Notes: generated by a model not told the origin, from the letters alone. DNA of 39,719 bases from an uncultured Oscillospiraceae bacterium (GCA_902497145.1 CABVDR010000018.1:1-39719), one strand, 5' to 3'; positions 25,654 through 33,286 are shown, counted from the stretch's first letter. Program-made: numbers and translations.

Positions 25654-27624
25654 TTACTGCCCCCGCAGCTCGATGATCTGATCCCGCAGGGTAGCGGCCA
25701 ATTCGAACTCCAGCATTTTTGCAGCTTCTTTCATTGCCTTCTCCAGGCGGGCGATCTCGGCGGCCTTCTCCTGCTTGCTCATGGCCTTCACCCGGCCCTT
25801 GCGGGTCTGGGAGGGCTCGTCCGCCGGGGCGGAGATCTCCAGCAGATCCCGCACCGACTTGATGACCGTCTTGGGCACGATGCCGTGCTCCTTGTTGTAG
25901 GCGTCCTGCTTCTGGCGGCGGCGCTCCGTCTCGTCCATGGCCCGGCGCATGGAGGGGGTGATGGTGTCGGCGTACATGACCACCATGCCCTCGGCGTTTC
26001 GGGCGGCACGGCCGATGGTCTGGATAAGGGAGGTCTCGCTGCGCAGGAACCCCTCCTTGTCCGCGTCCAGAATGGCCACCAGGGACACCTCGGGCAGGTC
26101 CAGACCCTCCCGGAGCAGGTTGATGCCCACCAGCACATCGAAGGTACCCAGGCGTAAATCCCGGATGATCTCCATGCGCTCCATGGTATCCACGTCGTGG
26201 TGCATGTACCGCACCTTGATGCCCGTATTCTGCAAGTAATCGGTGAGGTCCTCCGCCATCTTCTTGGTAAGAGTGGTGACCAGCACCCGCTCTTTCCGGG
26301 CGGTGCGGGCGTTGATCTCCCCAATGAGGTCGTCGATCTGCCCCTCCACCGGCCGCACCTCGATCTTGGGGTCCAGCAGTCCGGTGGGCCGGATGACCTG
26401 CTCCACGATCTGGCCAGACCGGGTACGCTCATACTCGCCGGGGGTGGCGGAGACGTAGATCACCTGGTTGAGCCGCTTCTCAAACTCCTCAAATTTCAGC
26501 GGCCGGTTGTCGTAGGCGCAGGGCAGACGGAAGCCGTAGTCCACCAGGGTGTTTTTCCGGGCCCGATCGCCGTTGTACATGGCCCGCACCTGGGGCAGGG
26601 TAACGTGGCTCTCGTCGATAAACAGGACAAAATCCTTGGGGAAGTAGTCCAGCAGGGTATGGGGCGGGGAGCCCACCGGGCGGCCCTCGATGACCCGGGA
26701 GTAGTTCTCGATGCCGGAACAGTAGCCCAGCTCCTGCATCATCTCCACGTCGTACATGGTGCGCTGTTTGATGCGCTGGGTCTCGATGAGCTTGTTTTCC
26801 TTTTCAAAGTAGGCCACCCGCTCCTCCAGTTCCTTGTAAATCTCCTGGACGGCGGCGTCCATCTTCTCCTTGGGGGTGACATAGTGGGTGGCAGGCCAGA
26901 TGGGGATGTGGCTGAGCTTGCGGATGGGGGAGCCGGTGACCACGTTGATTTCGGAGATGCGGTCGATCTCGTCCCCGAAGAACTCCACCCGGATGGCGGT
27001 GTCCTTCCAGTAGGCGGGCCACACCTCCACTGTGTCCCCCCGCACCCGGAACATGTTGCGCTCAAAGGCGATGTCGTTGCGCTCATAGCGGATGGCCACC
27101 AGCCGCTTTAAAAACTCGTCCCGCTCCAGAGTGTCCCCCACTCGCAGGGAGACCATCATCTTGGCAAAGTCCTCCGGCTCGCCCAGGCCGTAGATGCAGG
27201 ACACGGAGGAGACCACGATCACGTCCCGCCGCTCCAGCAGGGAGGCGGTGGCGGACAGGCGCAGGCGGTCGATCTCCTCATTGATGGCCGAGTCCTTCTC
27301 GATAAAGGTGTCGGTGTGAGGGATGTAGGCCTCCGGCTGGTAGTAATCGTAGTAGGAGACGAAATATTCCACCGCGTTGTTGGGGAAAAACTCCTTAAAT
27401 TCGGCACACAGCTGGGCAGCTAAGGTCTTGTTATGGGCCAGCACCAGGGTGGGCCGCTGGACCTGCTCAATGATCTTGGCCATGGTGAAGGTCTTGCCCG
27501 AGCCGGTGACGCCCAGCAGAGTCTGCTCGTCCAGGCCCATCTCGATGCCCTGGGACAGGGCCTCAATGGCCTGGGGCTGATCCCCCGAGGGCGTATACTC
27601 GGAAACCACTTCAAATCTGGGCAT
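25654..27624 (-). CDS. uvrB: Excinuclease ABC subunit B
   Basis: A 656-residue UvrB, full length (B. subtilis 661). Landmarks are GVTGSGKTFTMA (Walker A), the beta-hairpin SYYDYYQPEAYIP that inserts between the strands, LFIDESHVTLPQ (DEAD-like Walker B), YVSATPGEYE, LLREGLDLPEVSLV and QTIGRAARN. The C-terminal UVR motif that contacts UvrC is at about residues 620-655 (ARLEKAMKEAAKMLEFELAATLRDQI). UvrB verifies damage handed over by UvrA and recruits UvrC. It is the first gene of the operon uvrB-ybaK-eamA-uvrA, and the promoter carries a LexA box, so SOS induction is expected. Confidence 0.96.
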   Translation of the reverse strand: MPRFEVVSEYTPSGDQPQAIEALSQGIEMGLDEQTLLGVTGSGKTFTMAKIIEQVQRPTLVLAHNKTLAAQLCAEFKEFFPNNAVEYFVSYYDYYQPEAYIPHTDTFIEKDSAINEEIDRLRLSATASLLERRDVIVVSSVSCIYGLGEPEDFAKMMVSLRVGDTLERDEFLKRLVAIRYERNDIAFERNMFRVRGDTVEVWPAYWKDTAIRVEFFGDEIDRISEINVVTGSPIRKLSHIPIWPATHYVTPKEKMDAAVQEIYKELEERVAYFEKENKLIETQRIKQRTMYDVEMMQELGYCSGIENYSRVIEGRPVGSPPHTLLDYFPKDFVLFIDESHVTLPQVRAMYNGDRARKNTLVDYGFRLPCAYDNRPLKFEEFEKRLNQVIYVSATPGEYERTRSGQIVEQVIRPTGLLDPKIEVRPVEGQIDDLIGEINARTARKERVLVTTLTKKMAEDLTDYLQNTGIKVRYMHHDVDTMERMEIIRDLRLGTFDVLVGINLLREGLDLPEVSLVAILDADKEGFLRSETSLIQTIGRAARNAEGMVVMYADTITPSMRRAMDETERRRQKQDAYNKEHGIVPKTVIKSVRDLLEISAPADEPSQTRKGRVKAMSKQEKAAEIARLEKAMKEAAKMLEFELAATLRDQIIELRGQ

Positions 27625-27659
27625 ATTCTCCCCTCCTCTGACACGGGACTGGTCTTACC

Positions 27660-27688
27660 ATTATATCAGAACTAATGTTCTACGGCAA
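27660..27688 (-). promoter_or_regulatory. Sigma-A promoter of the uvrB operon
   Basis: Minus strand: TTGCCG (27683-27688), 17-nt spacer, perfect TATAAT (27660-27665). The spacer contains the LexA box. Confidence 0.8.
27668..27681. promoter_or_regulatory. LexA (DinR) box inside the uvrB promoter
   Basis: GAAC-N4-GTTC within a 14-bp inverted repeat (AGAAC TAAT GTTCT), matching the Gram-positive LexA consensus CGAAC-N4-GTTCG except the outermost base pair. It lies between -35 and -10, the classic repression position. Confidence 0.8.
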
Positions 27689-27690
27689 CC

Positions 27691-27736
27691 AAAACTTGCG
27701 CCTCTCCCCTAGTTTTCCGGGAGAGGCGCAAGTTTT
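27691..27736 (-). terminator. Terminator of radC
   Basis: A perfect 18-bp stem (27691-27708 with 27719-27736) with a 10-nt loop. It overlaps the radC stop codon and abuts the uvrB promoter, insulating the two units. Confidence 0.8.
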
Positions 27737-28424
27737 ATACAAATTGAAGGCCCCGCAGCTTGTGACTCTCACTCATGGCCACCATGTCCCCGTCCACAAA
27801 GACCAGGTGGTCCTCCAGATAGATGCTGATGGGGGCCAGAATGGCCCGCAGGGCGTCGGTGGTCAGCCAGTCGTCCTGAGATGGAATGGCCATATTGCTC
27901 ACGTGGTTATGAGCCACATACACCCGGGCGGCCCGCAGGCCCATGGCCTCCTCCGCAATGCGCCTGGCATTCATCTCGGCCATCTCAATACTGCCCTCGG
28001 CCACCTTCCGCACTCCCAGCACCTGGCGCTTGCCATCCAGGCACAGCACGTACACCATCTCATTCCGGGCTCCGAAAAAGTAGGGCTCCAGCCAGGGGTA
28101 GGCGTCCTCCGGGCTGTTGATCACATCATTGAGGCGGGTGCGGCTGGCCTGATAGCGGCCCAGAACCGCCGGCAGCATCCGCAGAAAGACCGCCGTGTGC
28201 TCTCCCACGCCCTTGACCTTGCACAGCTCCTCCACCGAGGCGTCCAGCACCCCAGACAGGGAACCGAACTGCTCGATGAGCTCGTGGGCCAGCTCGTTCA
28301 CATCCCCCTGGGGGATGGTGTAGAAGAGCAGCAGCTCCAGCACCCGGTGGTCTGGCCAGCCCTCGATCCCCCGGGCCAGAAATTCCTGCTTCATCCGCTG
28401 ACGGTGACCGGTATGAATGGCCAT
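27735..28424 (-). CDS. radC: RadC family JAB/MPN domain protein
   Basis: A 229-residue protein with a helix-hairpin-helix region (ELCKVKGVGEHTAVFLRMLPA, residues 65-90) and a C-terminal JAMM domain. The metal motif reads YVAHNHVSNMAIPSQDDWLTT, keeping the HxH...D ligands and a serine but changing the usual HNHPSG to HNHVSN. RadC was named for DNA repair, but its real role is unsettled. ATG 28424 has AAGGAG 8 nt upstream. It lies downstream of pyrE on the same strand, after a hairpin cluster; no promoter of its own is evident. Confidence 0.88.
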   Translation of the reverse strand: MAIHTGHRQRMKQEFLARGIEGWPDHRVLELLLFYTIPQGDVNELAHELIEQFGSLSGVLDASVEELCKVKGVGEHTAVFLRMLPAVLGRYQASRTRLNDVINSPEDAYPWLEPYFFGARNEMVYVLCLDGKRQVLGVRKVAEGSIEMAEMNARRIAEEAMGLRAARVYVAHNHVSNMAIPSQDDWLTTDALRAILAPISIYLEDHLVFVDGDMVAMSESHKLRGLQFV

Positions 28425-28445
28425 GGGGATCACTCCTTTCTCTCT

Positions 28446-28518
28446 AAAACGCGGGGGCGGGAATTTTTTACTTTCTGGCTCCGTACTCGGCCAGATAGGC
28501 CTCCATCCAAAACGCGGG
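28446..28518. repeat. Direct repeat AAAACGCGGG flanking the pyrE scar
   Basis: The 10-mer occurs at 28446-28455 and again at 28509-28518, on either side of the pyrE-like fragment. The second copy also pairs with the inverted CCGCGTTTT at 28554-28562. Confidence 0.5.
28468..28506 (-). pseudogene. Fragment resembling the last 12 codons of pyrE
   Basis: The minus strand reads MEAYLAEYGARK then TAA. The functional pyrE 120 bp away ends MEAYLEQYGAKG then TAA. The match starts exactly at the ATG codon, and the two differ at about 11 of 39 bases, several of them synonymous, so this is not a fresh duplication. It is probably the remnant of a second, diverged pyrE. Confidence 0.5.
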
Positions 28519-28612
28519 CGATCCCTGCGGGGATCGCTTTGCGCGTTCGCGCGCCGCGTTTTCCGGGGGGCACCAGTTCCCCCCGGAGGCCCCCCTCCGC
28601 TCTCCGAGGGGG
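28509..28612. repeat. GC-rich cluster of hairpins between pyrE and radC
   Basis: An outer 9-bp stem (28509-28517 with 28554-28562) encloses an 8-bp hairpin (28518-28525 with 28530-28537) and a GCGCG-TTCG-CGCGC hairpin (28541-28554). Two more hairpins follow: 28563-28570 with 28579-28586 (8 bp) and 28591-28597 with 28606-28612 (7 bp). It resembles a REP/BIME-like extragenic element. Either transcript end could use it as a terminator, but no U tract follows. Confidence 0.55.
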
Positions 28613-28628
28613 ACGATAAGATTTTTTC

Positions 28629-29303
28629 TTAGCCCTTGGCGCCGTACTGCTCCAGGTAAGCTTCCATCTTGGCCTTCATCTCGTCATCGATATACACCTT
28701 GCCGTCCACGGGGTTGTTGTGGAGGAAGTCGATGACCTCCCGCACGGTGACGATGGGGAACACCTGGATGCCGTAGTCCTCCCGCAGCTCGTCCAGGGTG
28801 GAGCAGTCCCGGGTGCCCCGCTCCATGCGGTCCACCGAGACAAACAGGGCCTTCATGTGCACATCGGCCACGTGCTTGAAGAGCTCAATGGACTCCCGCA
28901 CGGCGGTGCCGGCAGTGACCACGTCCTCGATGATGGCCACGTTGTCCCCGTCCTGGGGCTTGTAGCCCACCATGGAGCCGCCCTCGCCGTGGTCCTTGGC
29001 CTCCTTGCGGTTGAAGCAATAGGGCAGGTCCCGGTCATAGTTGCGGTACAGGGAGGCGGCGGCGGACACCGCCAGGGGGATGCCCTTGTAGGCGGGGCCA
29101 AACAGGCATGTGATGCCCTCGGGCATGTGCTCCTGGATGCAGGCGGCGTAGTAGTCGCCCAGCTTGGCGGCCTGAGCGCCGGTCTTATAGTTGCCGGTAT
29201 TCACAAAGTAGGGGGTCTTGCGGCCGGACTTGGTGGTAAAGTCCCCGAAGGTCAGTACGCCGGAGCGCACCATAAAGGTAATAAATTCTTCCCGATACGT
29301 CAT
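28629..29303 (-). CDS. pyrE: Orotate phosphoribosyltransferase
   Basis: A 224-residue type I phosphoribosyltransferase. The N-terminal TKSGRKTPYFVNTGNY is the orotate-binding segment. The catalytic loop has NRKEAKDHGEGGSMVG with the KDHG motif. The PRPP-binding motif is VAIIEDVVTAGTAVRESIEL. It converts orotate and PRPP to OMP in pyrimidine synthesis. The length is typical. It has its own promoter; the 5' leader holds a small 6-bp hairpin (29338-29352) but no pyr attenuator that I can recognise. No other pyr genes are in the window. Confidence 0.95.
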   Translation of the reverse strand: MTYREEFITFMVRSGVLTFGDFTTKSGRKTPYFVNTGNYKTGAQAAKLGDYYAACIQEHMPEGITCLFGPAYKGIPLAVSAAASLYRNYDRDLPYCFNRKEAKDHGEGGSMVGYKPQDGDNVAIIEDVVTAGTAVRESIELFKHVADVHMKALFVSVDRMERGTRDCSTLDELREDYGIQVFPIVTVREVIDFLHNNPVDGKVYIDDEMKAKMEAYLEQYGAKG

Positions 29304-29367
29304 CGCTGTTCCCTCACTGTTCTTTTCTGTAAATATCAGGGACTGTGTCCCTGTAAGAAATCATTGT

Positions 29368-29396
29368 ATTATACCACTTTCTTTCCCGACAGACAA
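29368..29396 (-). promoter_or_regulatory. Sigma-A promoter of pyrE
   Basis: Minus strand: TTGTCT (29391-29396), 17-nt spacer, perfect TATAAT (29368-29373). Confidence 0.7.
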
Positions 29397-29443
29397 GAAT
29401 GATCCCCCTGTTTTTTCCTCGCCCTCCCCAATCCTTCTCTCTC

Positions 29444-29472
29444 TTTACGGACCTGCCCCTTCCTGATATAAT
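29444..29472 (+). promoter_or_regulatory. Sigma-A promoter of the two-component system
   Basis: TTTACG (29444-29449), 17-nt spacer, perfect TATAAT (29467-29472) with TGA before it (extended -10). Confidence 0.65.
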
Positions 29473-29526
29473 AAGAGTGTTCTTTACACTCACTTTCTGC
29501 CCCATTTTGGAGAAAGGAGTCCAGGT

Positions 29527-30705
29527 ATGTCCAAATCGTTGCTGCGCCTCTATCACGCCGTCTCCAAGGCCCTGGGGATCCTGCCGTCGGTGCCCCGGAA
29601 TCTGGTGATCACCCTGGTGTTTCTCTGCATCGCCTATGTGGTCAGCAGCATCCTGCTGGGCCACACCGGCGCGGAGAACAACTCCGCCCTGGTGTTTGTG
29701 CTTGCAGTGGTCTTTATCTCCTTTCTCACCGACGGATATGCTTACGGCATTGCCGCCTCCCTGGTGGGCGGGTTTTGTATCAACTACTACTTTATGTTCC
29801 CCTACCGGGCCTTCTCCCTGAGTTACGCGGGCTACCCCGTGGCTATGGTGAGCATGGTACTCATCTCCTCGGTGGTGTGTGCCCTCACCTCCCGGGTGAA
29901 GCTCCAGGCCATGGAGGCCATCAAGCGGGAGCAGAACACCAAGGCCCTCTACGAGCTTAACGCCCGCCTTAACGAGGAGAAAAACGCCATCCAGCTGGAG
30001 GCCGACCGGGAGGCCATCCGGGGCAACATTCTCCGGGCGGTGTCCCACGACCTGCGCACCCCCCTCACCGCCATCTCCGGAGCCGCTACGGTGCTCCTTG
30101 CGGCGGATGAGGTCAAAAACTCAGAAAAAAATCTCTCTCTGGTCCAGGACATCAAAAGTGATGCCGACTCCCTCATTGCCATGGTGGAAAACCTGCTGTC
30201 CATCACCAAAATCCGGGACGGCACCATGCCCCTGAACAAACAGGAGGAGATGCTGGAGGAGGTGGCCGGCGACGCCCTGCTCACCATTCGCCGCCGCTTT
30301 CCCGCCTACCATATCTCTCTGGACCTGTCGGAGGATATTCTCTACCTGCCCATGGAGCCCATGCTCATCAAGCAGGTGATGGTCAACCTGCTGGAAAACG
30401 CCATCCGCCACTCCGGCGATCACGACCACATCCGCCTGCACCTGTTCCGCCAGGACGACTGGGCGGTGGTGGAGGTACGGGATCGGGGCAAGGGCATTTC
30501 CCCGGAGGTGCGGCAGGCAGTGCAGTCCGGCCGCCCCCTGTCCGCCCGGCTCTCCGACGACTCGTCCCGGGGCATGGGCATCGGCCTGTCCGTCTGTCAG
30601 AGCATCATCAAGGCCCACAACGGCTTCTTTGCCGCCGGCAACGACCCGGAAGGCGGAGCAGTCTTCCGCTTTGGCCTGCCAATGGAGGAAACCAACGATG
30701 AATGA
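29527..30705 (+). CDS. KdpD-like sensor histidine kinase (DUF4118, lacking the KdpD N-terminal domain)
   Basis: A 392-residue kinase. Residues 25-125 hold four membrane helices of the DUF4118 type found in KdpD (VFLCIAYVVSSILLG, GYAYGIAASLVGGFCINYYFMFPYR). A coiled linker (KLQAMEAIKREQNTKALYELN) leads to the HisKA domain with phosphoacceptor His in VSHDLRTPLTAISGAA (residue about 175). The HATPase domain has the N box LLENAIRHS and the G boxes DRGKGI and GMGIGLSV. Canonical KdpD has an additional N-terminal KdpD/UspA part of about 350 residues, which is absent. No kdpFABC genes lie in the window, so potassium control is only a guess. Confidence 0.88.
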   Translation: MSKSLLRLYHAVSKALGILPSVPRNLVITLVFLCIAYVVSSILLGHTGAENNSALVFVLAVVFISFLTDGYAYGIAASLVGGFCINYYFMFPYRAFSLSYAGYPVAMVSMVLISSVVCALTSRVKLQAMEAIKREQNTKALYELNARLNEEKNAIQLEADREAIRGNILRAVSHDLRTPLTAISGAATVLLAADEVKNSEKNLSLVQDIKSDADSLIAMVENLLSITKIRDGTMPLNKQEEMLEEVAGDALLTIRRRFPAYHISLDLSEDILYLPMEPMLIKQVMVNLLENAIRHSGDHDHIRLHLFRQDDWAVVEVRDRGKGISPEVRQAVQSGRPLSARLSDDSSRGMGIGLSVCQSIIKAHNGFFAAGNDPEGGAVFRFGLPMEETNDE

Positions 30706-31402
30706 AAAACGTGTGATCCTCGTCATTGAGGATGAAAAAACCATCAGCAACTTTATCTGCCGCGCCCTCACAGCCAACGACTACAAGGCCATCCCTGCCT
30801 TCAGCGGCAAGGAGGGGCTGTCCCTGTTCTTCTCCCACGGTCCCGACCTGATCCTGCTGGATCTGGGCCTGCCCGACATGGACGGCATGGAGATCTTGAA
30901 GGAGGTCAGCGGCCTGCCCCAGGAGACCCCGGTGATCATCATTTCCGCCCGGGATCGGGAGTCGGAGAAGGTGAAGGCCCTGGACATGGGCGCAGACGAC
31001 TACATTGTCAAGCCCTTCGGCGTCTCCGAGCTGCTGGCCCGCATCCGCACCACCCTGCGCCGCAGCGACCGGCTCAAGCTGTCCCAGGGGTCCCAGAAGG
31101 ATGTGTACCACATCAAGGACCTGACGGTGGACATTGCCAAGCACCAGGTGCTGCTGGATGGGGAGGAAATCCACTTCACCCAGAACGAATTCAAAATTTT
31201 GGAGCTTTTGTGCATCCACGCAGGCAAGGTACTGACCTACGACTTTATCCTGGAGCACGTGTGGGGCCCCTACGGCGGCACCAGCAACCAGATTCTCCGG
31301 GTAAACATGGCCAATATCCGCCGCAAGCTGAAGGAAAATCCCTCCGAGCCCAAGTACGTTCTCACGGAATTGGGCATCGGTTACCGTATGCTGGAGGATT
31401 AA
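30698..31402 (+). CDS. KdpE-like OmpR-family response regulator
   Basis: A 234-residue regulator. The receiver domain has phosphoacceptor Asp in DLILLDLGLPDMDGME (residue about 53), the conserved T/S in VIIISARD and Lys in DDYIVKPFG. The C-terminal winged helix (about residues 140-234) has FTQNEFKILELLCIHAGKVLT and RVNMANIRRKLKENP ... YVLTELGIGYRM, closest to KdpE. ATG 30698 has GGAGG upstream and overlaps the kinase stop by 8 nt, so the pair is coupled. Target genes are unknown. Confidence 0.92.
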   Translation: MNEKRVILVIEDEKTISNFICRALTANDYKAIPAFSGKEGLSLFFSHGPDLILLDLGLPDMDGMEILKEVSGLPQETPVIIISARDRESEKVKALDMGADDYIVKPFGVSELLARIRTTLRRSDRLKLSQGSQKDVYHIKDLTVDIAKHQVLLDGEEIHFTQNEFKILELLCIHAGKVLTYDFILEHVWGPYGGTSNQILRVNMANIRRKLKENPSEPKYVLTELGIGYRMLED

Positions 31403-31406
31403 AATC

Positions 31407-31437
31407 GGCCCCTGGTATCGTTTTGATACCAGGGGCC
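31407..31437 (+). terminator. Terminator of the two-component operon
   Basis: A perfect 13-bp stem (31407-31419 with 31425-31437) with a GTTTT loop, followed by TTTACAACATTTT. Confidence 0.85.
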
Positions 31438-31496
31438 TTTACAACATTTTAACAGCTTGATTTTCTTCATTAACACCGCTTTAATCTTTCTGCCGC

Positions 31497-31710
31497 TATA
31501 ATAAATTTTGTTGAACGGGTTCTCTTCCAACCTTTCAACAGGCTTTACTTAGCCAGCGTTCGGGGGTCCCTCACTTCCCCTCGAACGTCCCCCATCCAGG
31601 CGTGTGTGTCGGCGGTTTTCTTCTCTCTCCAAAATCCGGTCCGGCCAAGTCCTCCACGCCCGGCAATGATTCGCGGCCCTCTTTCCGCCAAAAGAGGGCC
31701 GCCTTTTTTT
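31497..31710 (+). ncRNA. Candidate small RNA of about 200 nt
   Basis: The 333-bp gap between the response regulator and sigF has a perfect TATAAT (31497-31502), without a good -35. A stem-loop follows (GTTGAA 31510-31515 with 31534-31539, inner GGTT 31518-31521 with AACC 31529-31532). A second stem is 31557-31566 with 31577-31587. Last comes a strong plus-strand terminator (12-bp stem 31673-31684 with 31691-31702, then seven T). No plus-strand gene lies in between or directly after, and no convincing ORF is present. The weak -35 means either activator dependence or that this is a long 3' UTR with a second terminator. Confidence 0.35.
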
Positions 31711-31724
31711 GCAAAAAGCGGCCC
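31673..31724. terminator. Nested terminators between candidate sRNA and sigF
   Basis: Plus strand: 31673-31684 with 31691-31702 followed by TTTTTTT. Minus strand: an alternative stem, 31696-31702 with 31718-31724 plus inner A/T pairing, followed by TCTTTT, after the sigF stop. The two stems share the middle arm and serve opposite directions. Confidence 0.65.
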
Positions 31725-31735
31725 TTCCAACCTCT

Positions 31736-32455
31736 CTACGGCGGCAGCAGCACCTGGCGCAGCTTGTCCACCGCCCGGCGCTCCAGGCGGGAGATCTGCA
31801 CCTGGGACACCCCCAGTACCCGGGCGGTGTTGGTCTGGGTGAGCCCTTTGTAGTAGCGCAGCAGCAACACCTCCCGTTCCCGCTCTGGAAGCTGCTCCAG
31901 CGCCCCCCGCAGGGCAATCCGCTCCACCAGGCCCTCCTCCATGCCTCCGGCGCTGAGCACCCCCTCCAAGGTCAGGCCACCCTCTCCGGTCTCCGTTTGC
32001 AGGGAAATTACCGGATCGGCGGCGGTCTCGGCGGCGGCAATCTCTTCGGGGGTCAGCCCGGTGGCCTCCGCCAATTCCGACAGGGCGGGTTCCCGCCCCA
32101 GCTCACTCCACAGCTTGGCCCGTGCCCCCCGGATGAGAGCTCCCTGCTCCTTCAATCCCCGGCTTACCTTCACCGCCCCGTCGTCCCGCAAAAACCGTCG
32201 AATCTCCCCGGCGATCTTGGGCACCGCGTAGGTGGAAAACTGGGTGCCGAAGGCGGGGTCAAAGCCCCGTACTGCCTTTAAAAACCCCAGGCAACCCAGC
32301 TGGTACAGGTCGTCCGGCTCCACCCCACGGCCGTAGTACCGACGCACCACCGACCAGATGAGGCCGTTATTCTCCTCCAGCACCTGCTCACAGGCCTTGT
32401 TGTCCCCCTCCCGGGCAGCTTGCAGCAGCTCCGGCGCGGTGGCTGTGCCGCTCAT
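31736..32455 (-). CDS. sigF: Sporulation RNA polymerase sigma-F factor
   Basis: A 239-residue sigma factor of the SigF/SigG group. Region 2 carries NNGLIWSVVRRYYGRGVEPDDLYQLGCLGFLKAVRGFDPAFGTQFSTYAVPKI, region 3 RRFLRDDGAVKVSRG, and region 4 LPEREREVLLLRYYKGLTQTNTARVLGVSQVQISRLERRA. It is identified as SigF rather than SigG by its place after spoIIAA and spoIIAB. It switches on forespore genes after asymmetric division. It overlaps spoIIAB by 4 nt. Confidence 0.95.
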   Translation of the reverse strand: MSGTATAPELLQAAREGDNKACEQVLEENNGLIWSVVRRYYGRGVEPDDLYQLGCLGFLKAVRGFDPAFGTQFSTYAVPKIAGEIRRFLRDDGAVKVSRGLKEQGALIRGARAKLWSELGREPALSELAEATGLTPEEIAAAETAADPVISLQTETGEGGLTLEGVLSAGGMEEGLVERIALRGALEQLPEREREVLLLRYYKGLTQTNTARVLGVSQVQISRLERRAVDKLRQVLLPP

Positions 32456-32889
32456 CGCCCCAGACGGCGGGCGATCTGCCGCCGCATGGTGACGGTGGTC
32501 CCCTTCCCCGGAGTGGAGCGCACCTTCAGCGTGTCCATAAAGCTCTCCATGATGGTAAAGCCCATGCCGGAGCGCTCCTCGCTGCCGGTGGTGAACAGAG
32601 GCGTGCGGGCCTGCTCCACGTCGGCGATGCCCACTCCCCAGTCCTTCACCACGATCTCCAGTTCGTTGCCCTCCCGGAAGCGCAGCTTCATGACGATCTT
32701 CCCCAGCCGGTCGGGGTAGGCGTGGACAATGGCGTTGGTCACCGCCTCGCTGACAGCGGTCTTGATGTCGTTAATCTCCTCCAGAGTAGGGTCCAGCTGG
32801 GCGGCAAAGCAGGCTGCCGCGGTACGGGCAAACCCCTCGTTGGCTGAGCGGCTGGAAAACTCCAGGGTGACGTAATTTTCCACCTTCAT
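32452..32889 (-). CDS. spoIIAB: Anti-sigma F factor / serine kinase SpoIIAB
   Basis: A 145-residue GHKL-type ATPase kinase, practically the length of B. subtilis SpoIIAB (146). It has the N-box DIKTAVSEAVTNAIVHAYP, the G1 motif VVKDWGVGIADVEQARTPLFTT and the G2 motif ERSGMGFTIMESFMD. It holds SigF inactive and phosphorylates SpoIIAA. I chose ATG 32889 because GAGGGG lies just upstream; an ATG at 32907 overlapping the spoIIAA stop has no ribosome site. Confidence 0.95.
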   Translation of the reverse strand: MKVENYVTLEFSSRSANEGFARTAAACFAAQLDPTLEEINDIKTAVSEAVTNAIVHAYPDRLGKIVMKLRFREGNELEIVVKDWGVGIADVEQARTPLFTTGSEERSGMGFTIMESFMDTLKVRSTPGKGTTVTMRRQIARRLGR

Positions 32890-32903
32890 ATGTATCCCCT
32901 CTT

Positions 32904-33209
32904 TCATTGAAAGCGAATGAGTTTCGAAAGCCCTGCGGTCTCAAACACTCTCCGTGCCTGCTCCGGGGTGTTCACCACCGTCATGGTACCCTGGATCTGG
33001 GCCATGCGGCGGCTGGCCCGGAGCAAAACTGCAATCCCCGAACTATCCGTAAAGGTCAAGCCCCCCAGGTCCAGGGTCAGGGTGCGGGGCAGGGCCGCGT
33101 CGATCTGCCGGTCCAGCTCCTCCATGACCTCCTTGGCCCGGTGGTGGTCCAGCTCTCCCCCGATGGCGGCGGTGAGATGCCGCCCCTCTTCTGTACAGGT
33201 CACTGCCAT
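32904..33209 (-). CDS. spoIIAA: Anti-anti-sigma F factor SpoIIAA
   Basis: A 101-residue STAS-domain protein. The phosphorylatable serine is in LTFTDSSGIAVLLRA, and LDLGGL precedes it. Dephosphorylated SpoIIAA displaces SigF from SpoIIAB. AGGAGAG precedes the ATG. It is the first gene of the spoIIA operon. Confidence 0.93.
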   Translation of the reverse strand: MAVTCTEEGRHLTAAIGGELDHHRAKEVMEELDRQIDAALPRTLTLDLGGLTFTDSSGIAVLLRASRRMAQIQGTMTVVNTPEQARRVFETAGLSKLIRFQ

Positions 33210-33286
33210 GGTATTCTCTCCTCTCCCCTCCCGCCGGGACGGGGCAAAATCAAAGCGCCCGCGGCCTTTCGGCCGGGACGCTTTCG

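Noticed and set aside
31515..31524. GAACGGGTTC as a second LexA box
   Set aside because: The half-sites are separated by two bases instead of four. It is explained as part of the first stem-loop of the candidate sRNA.
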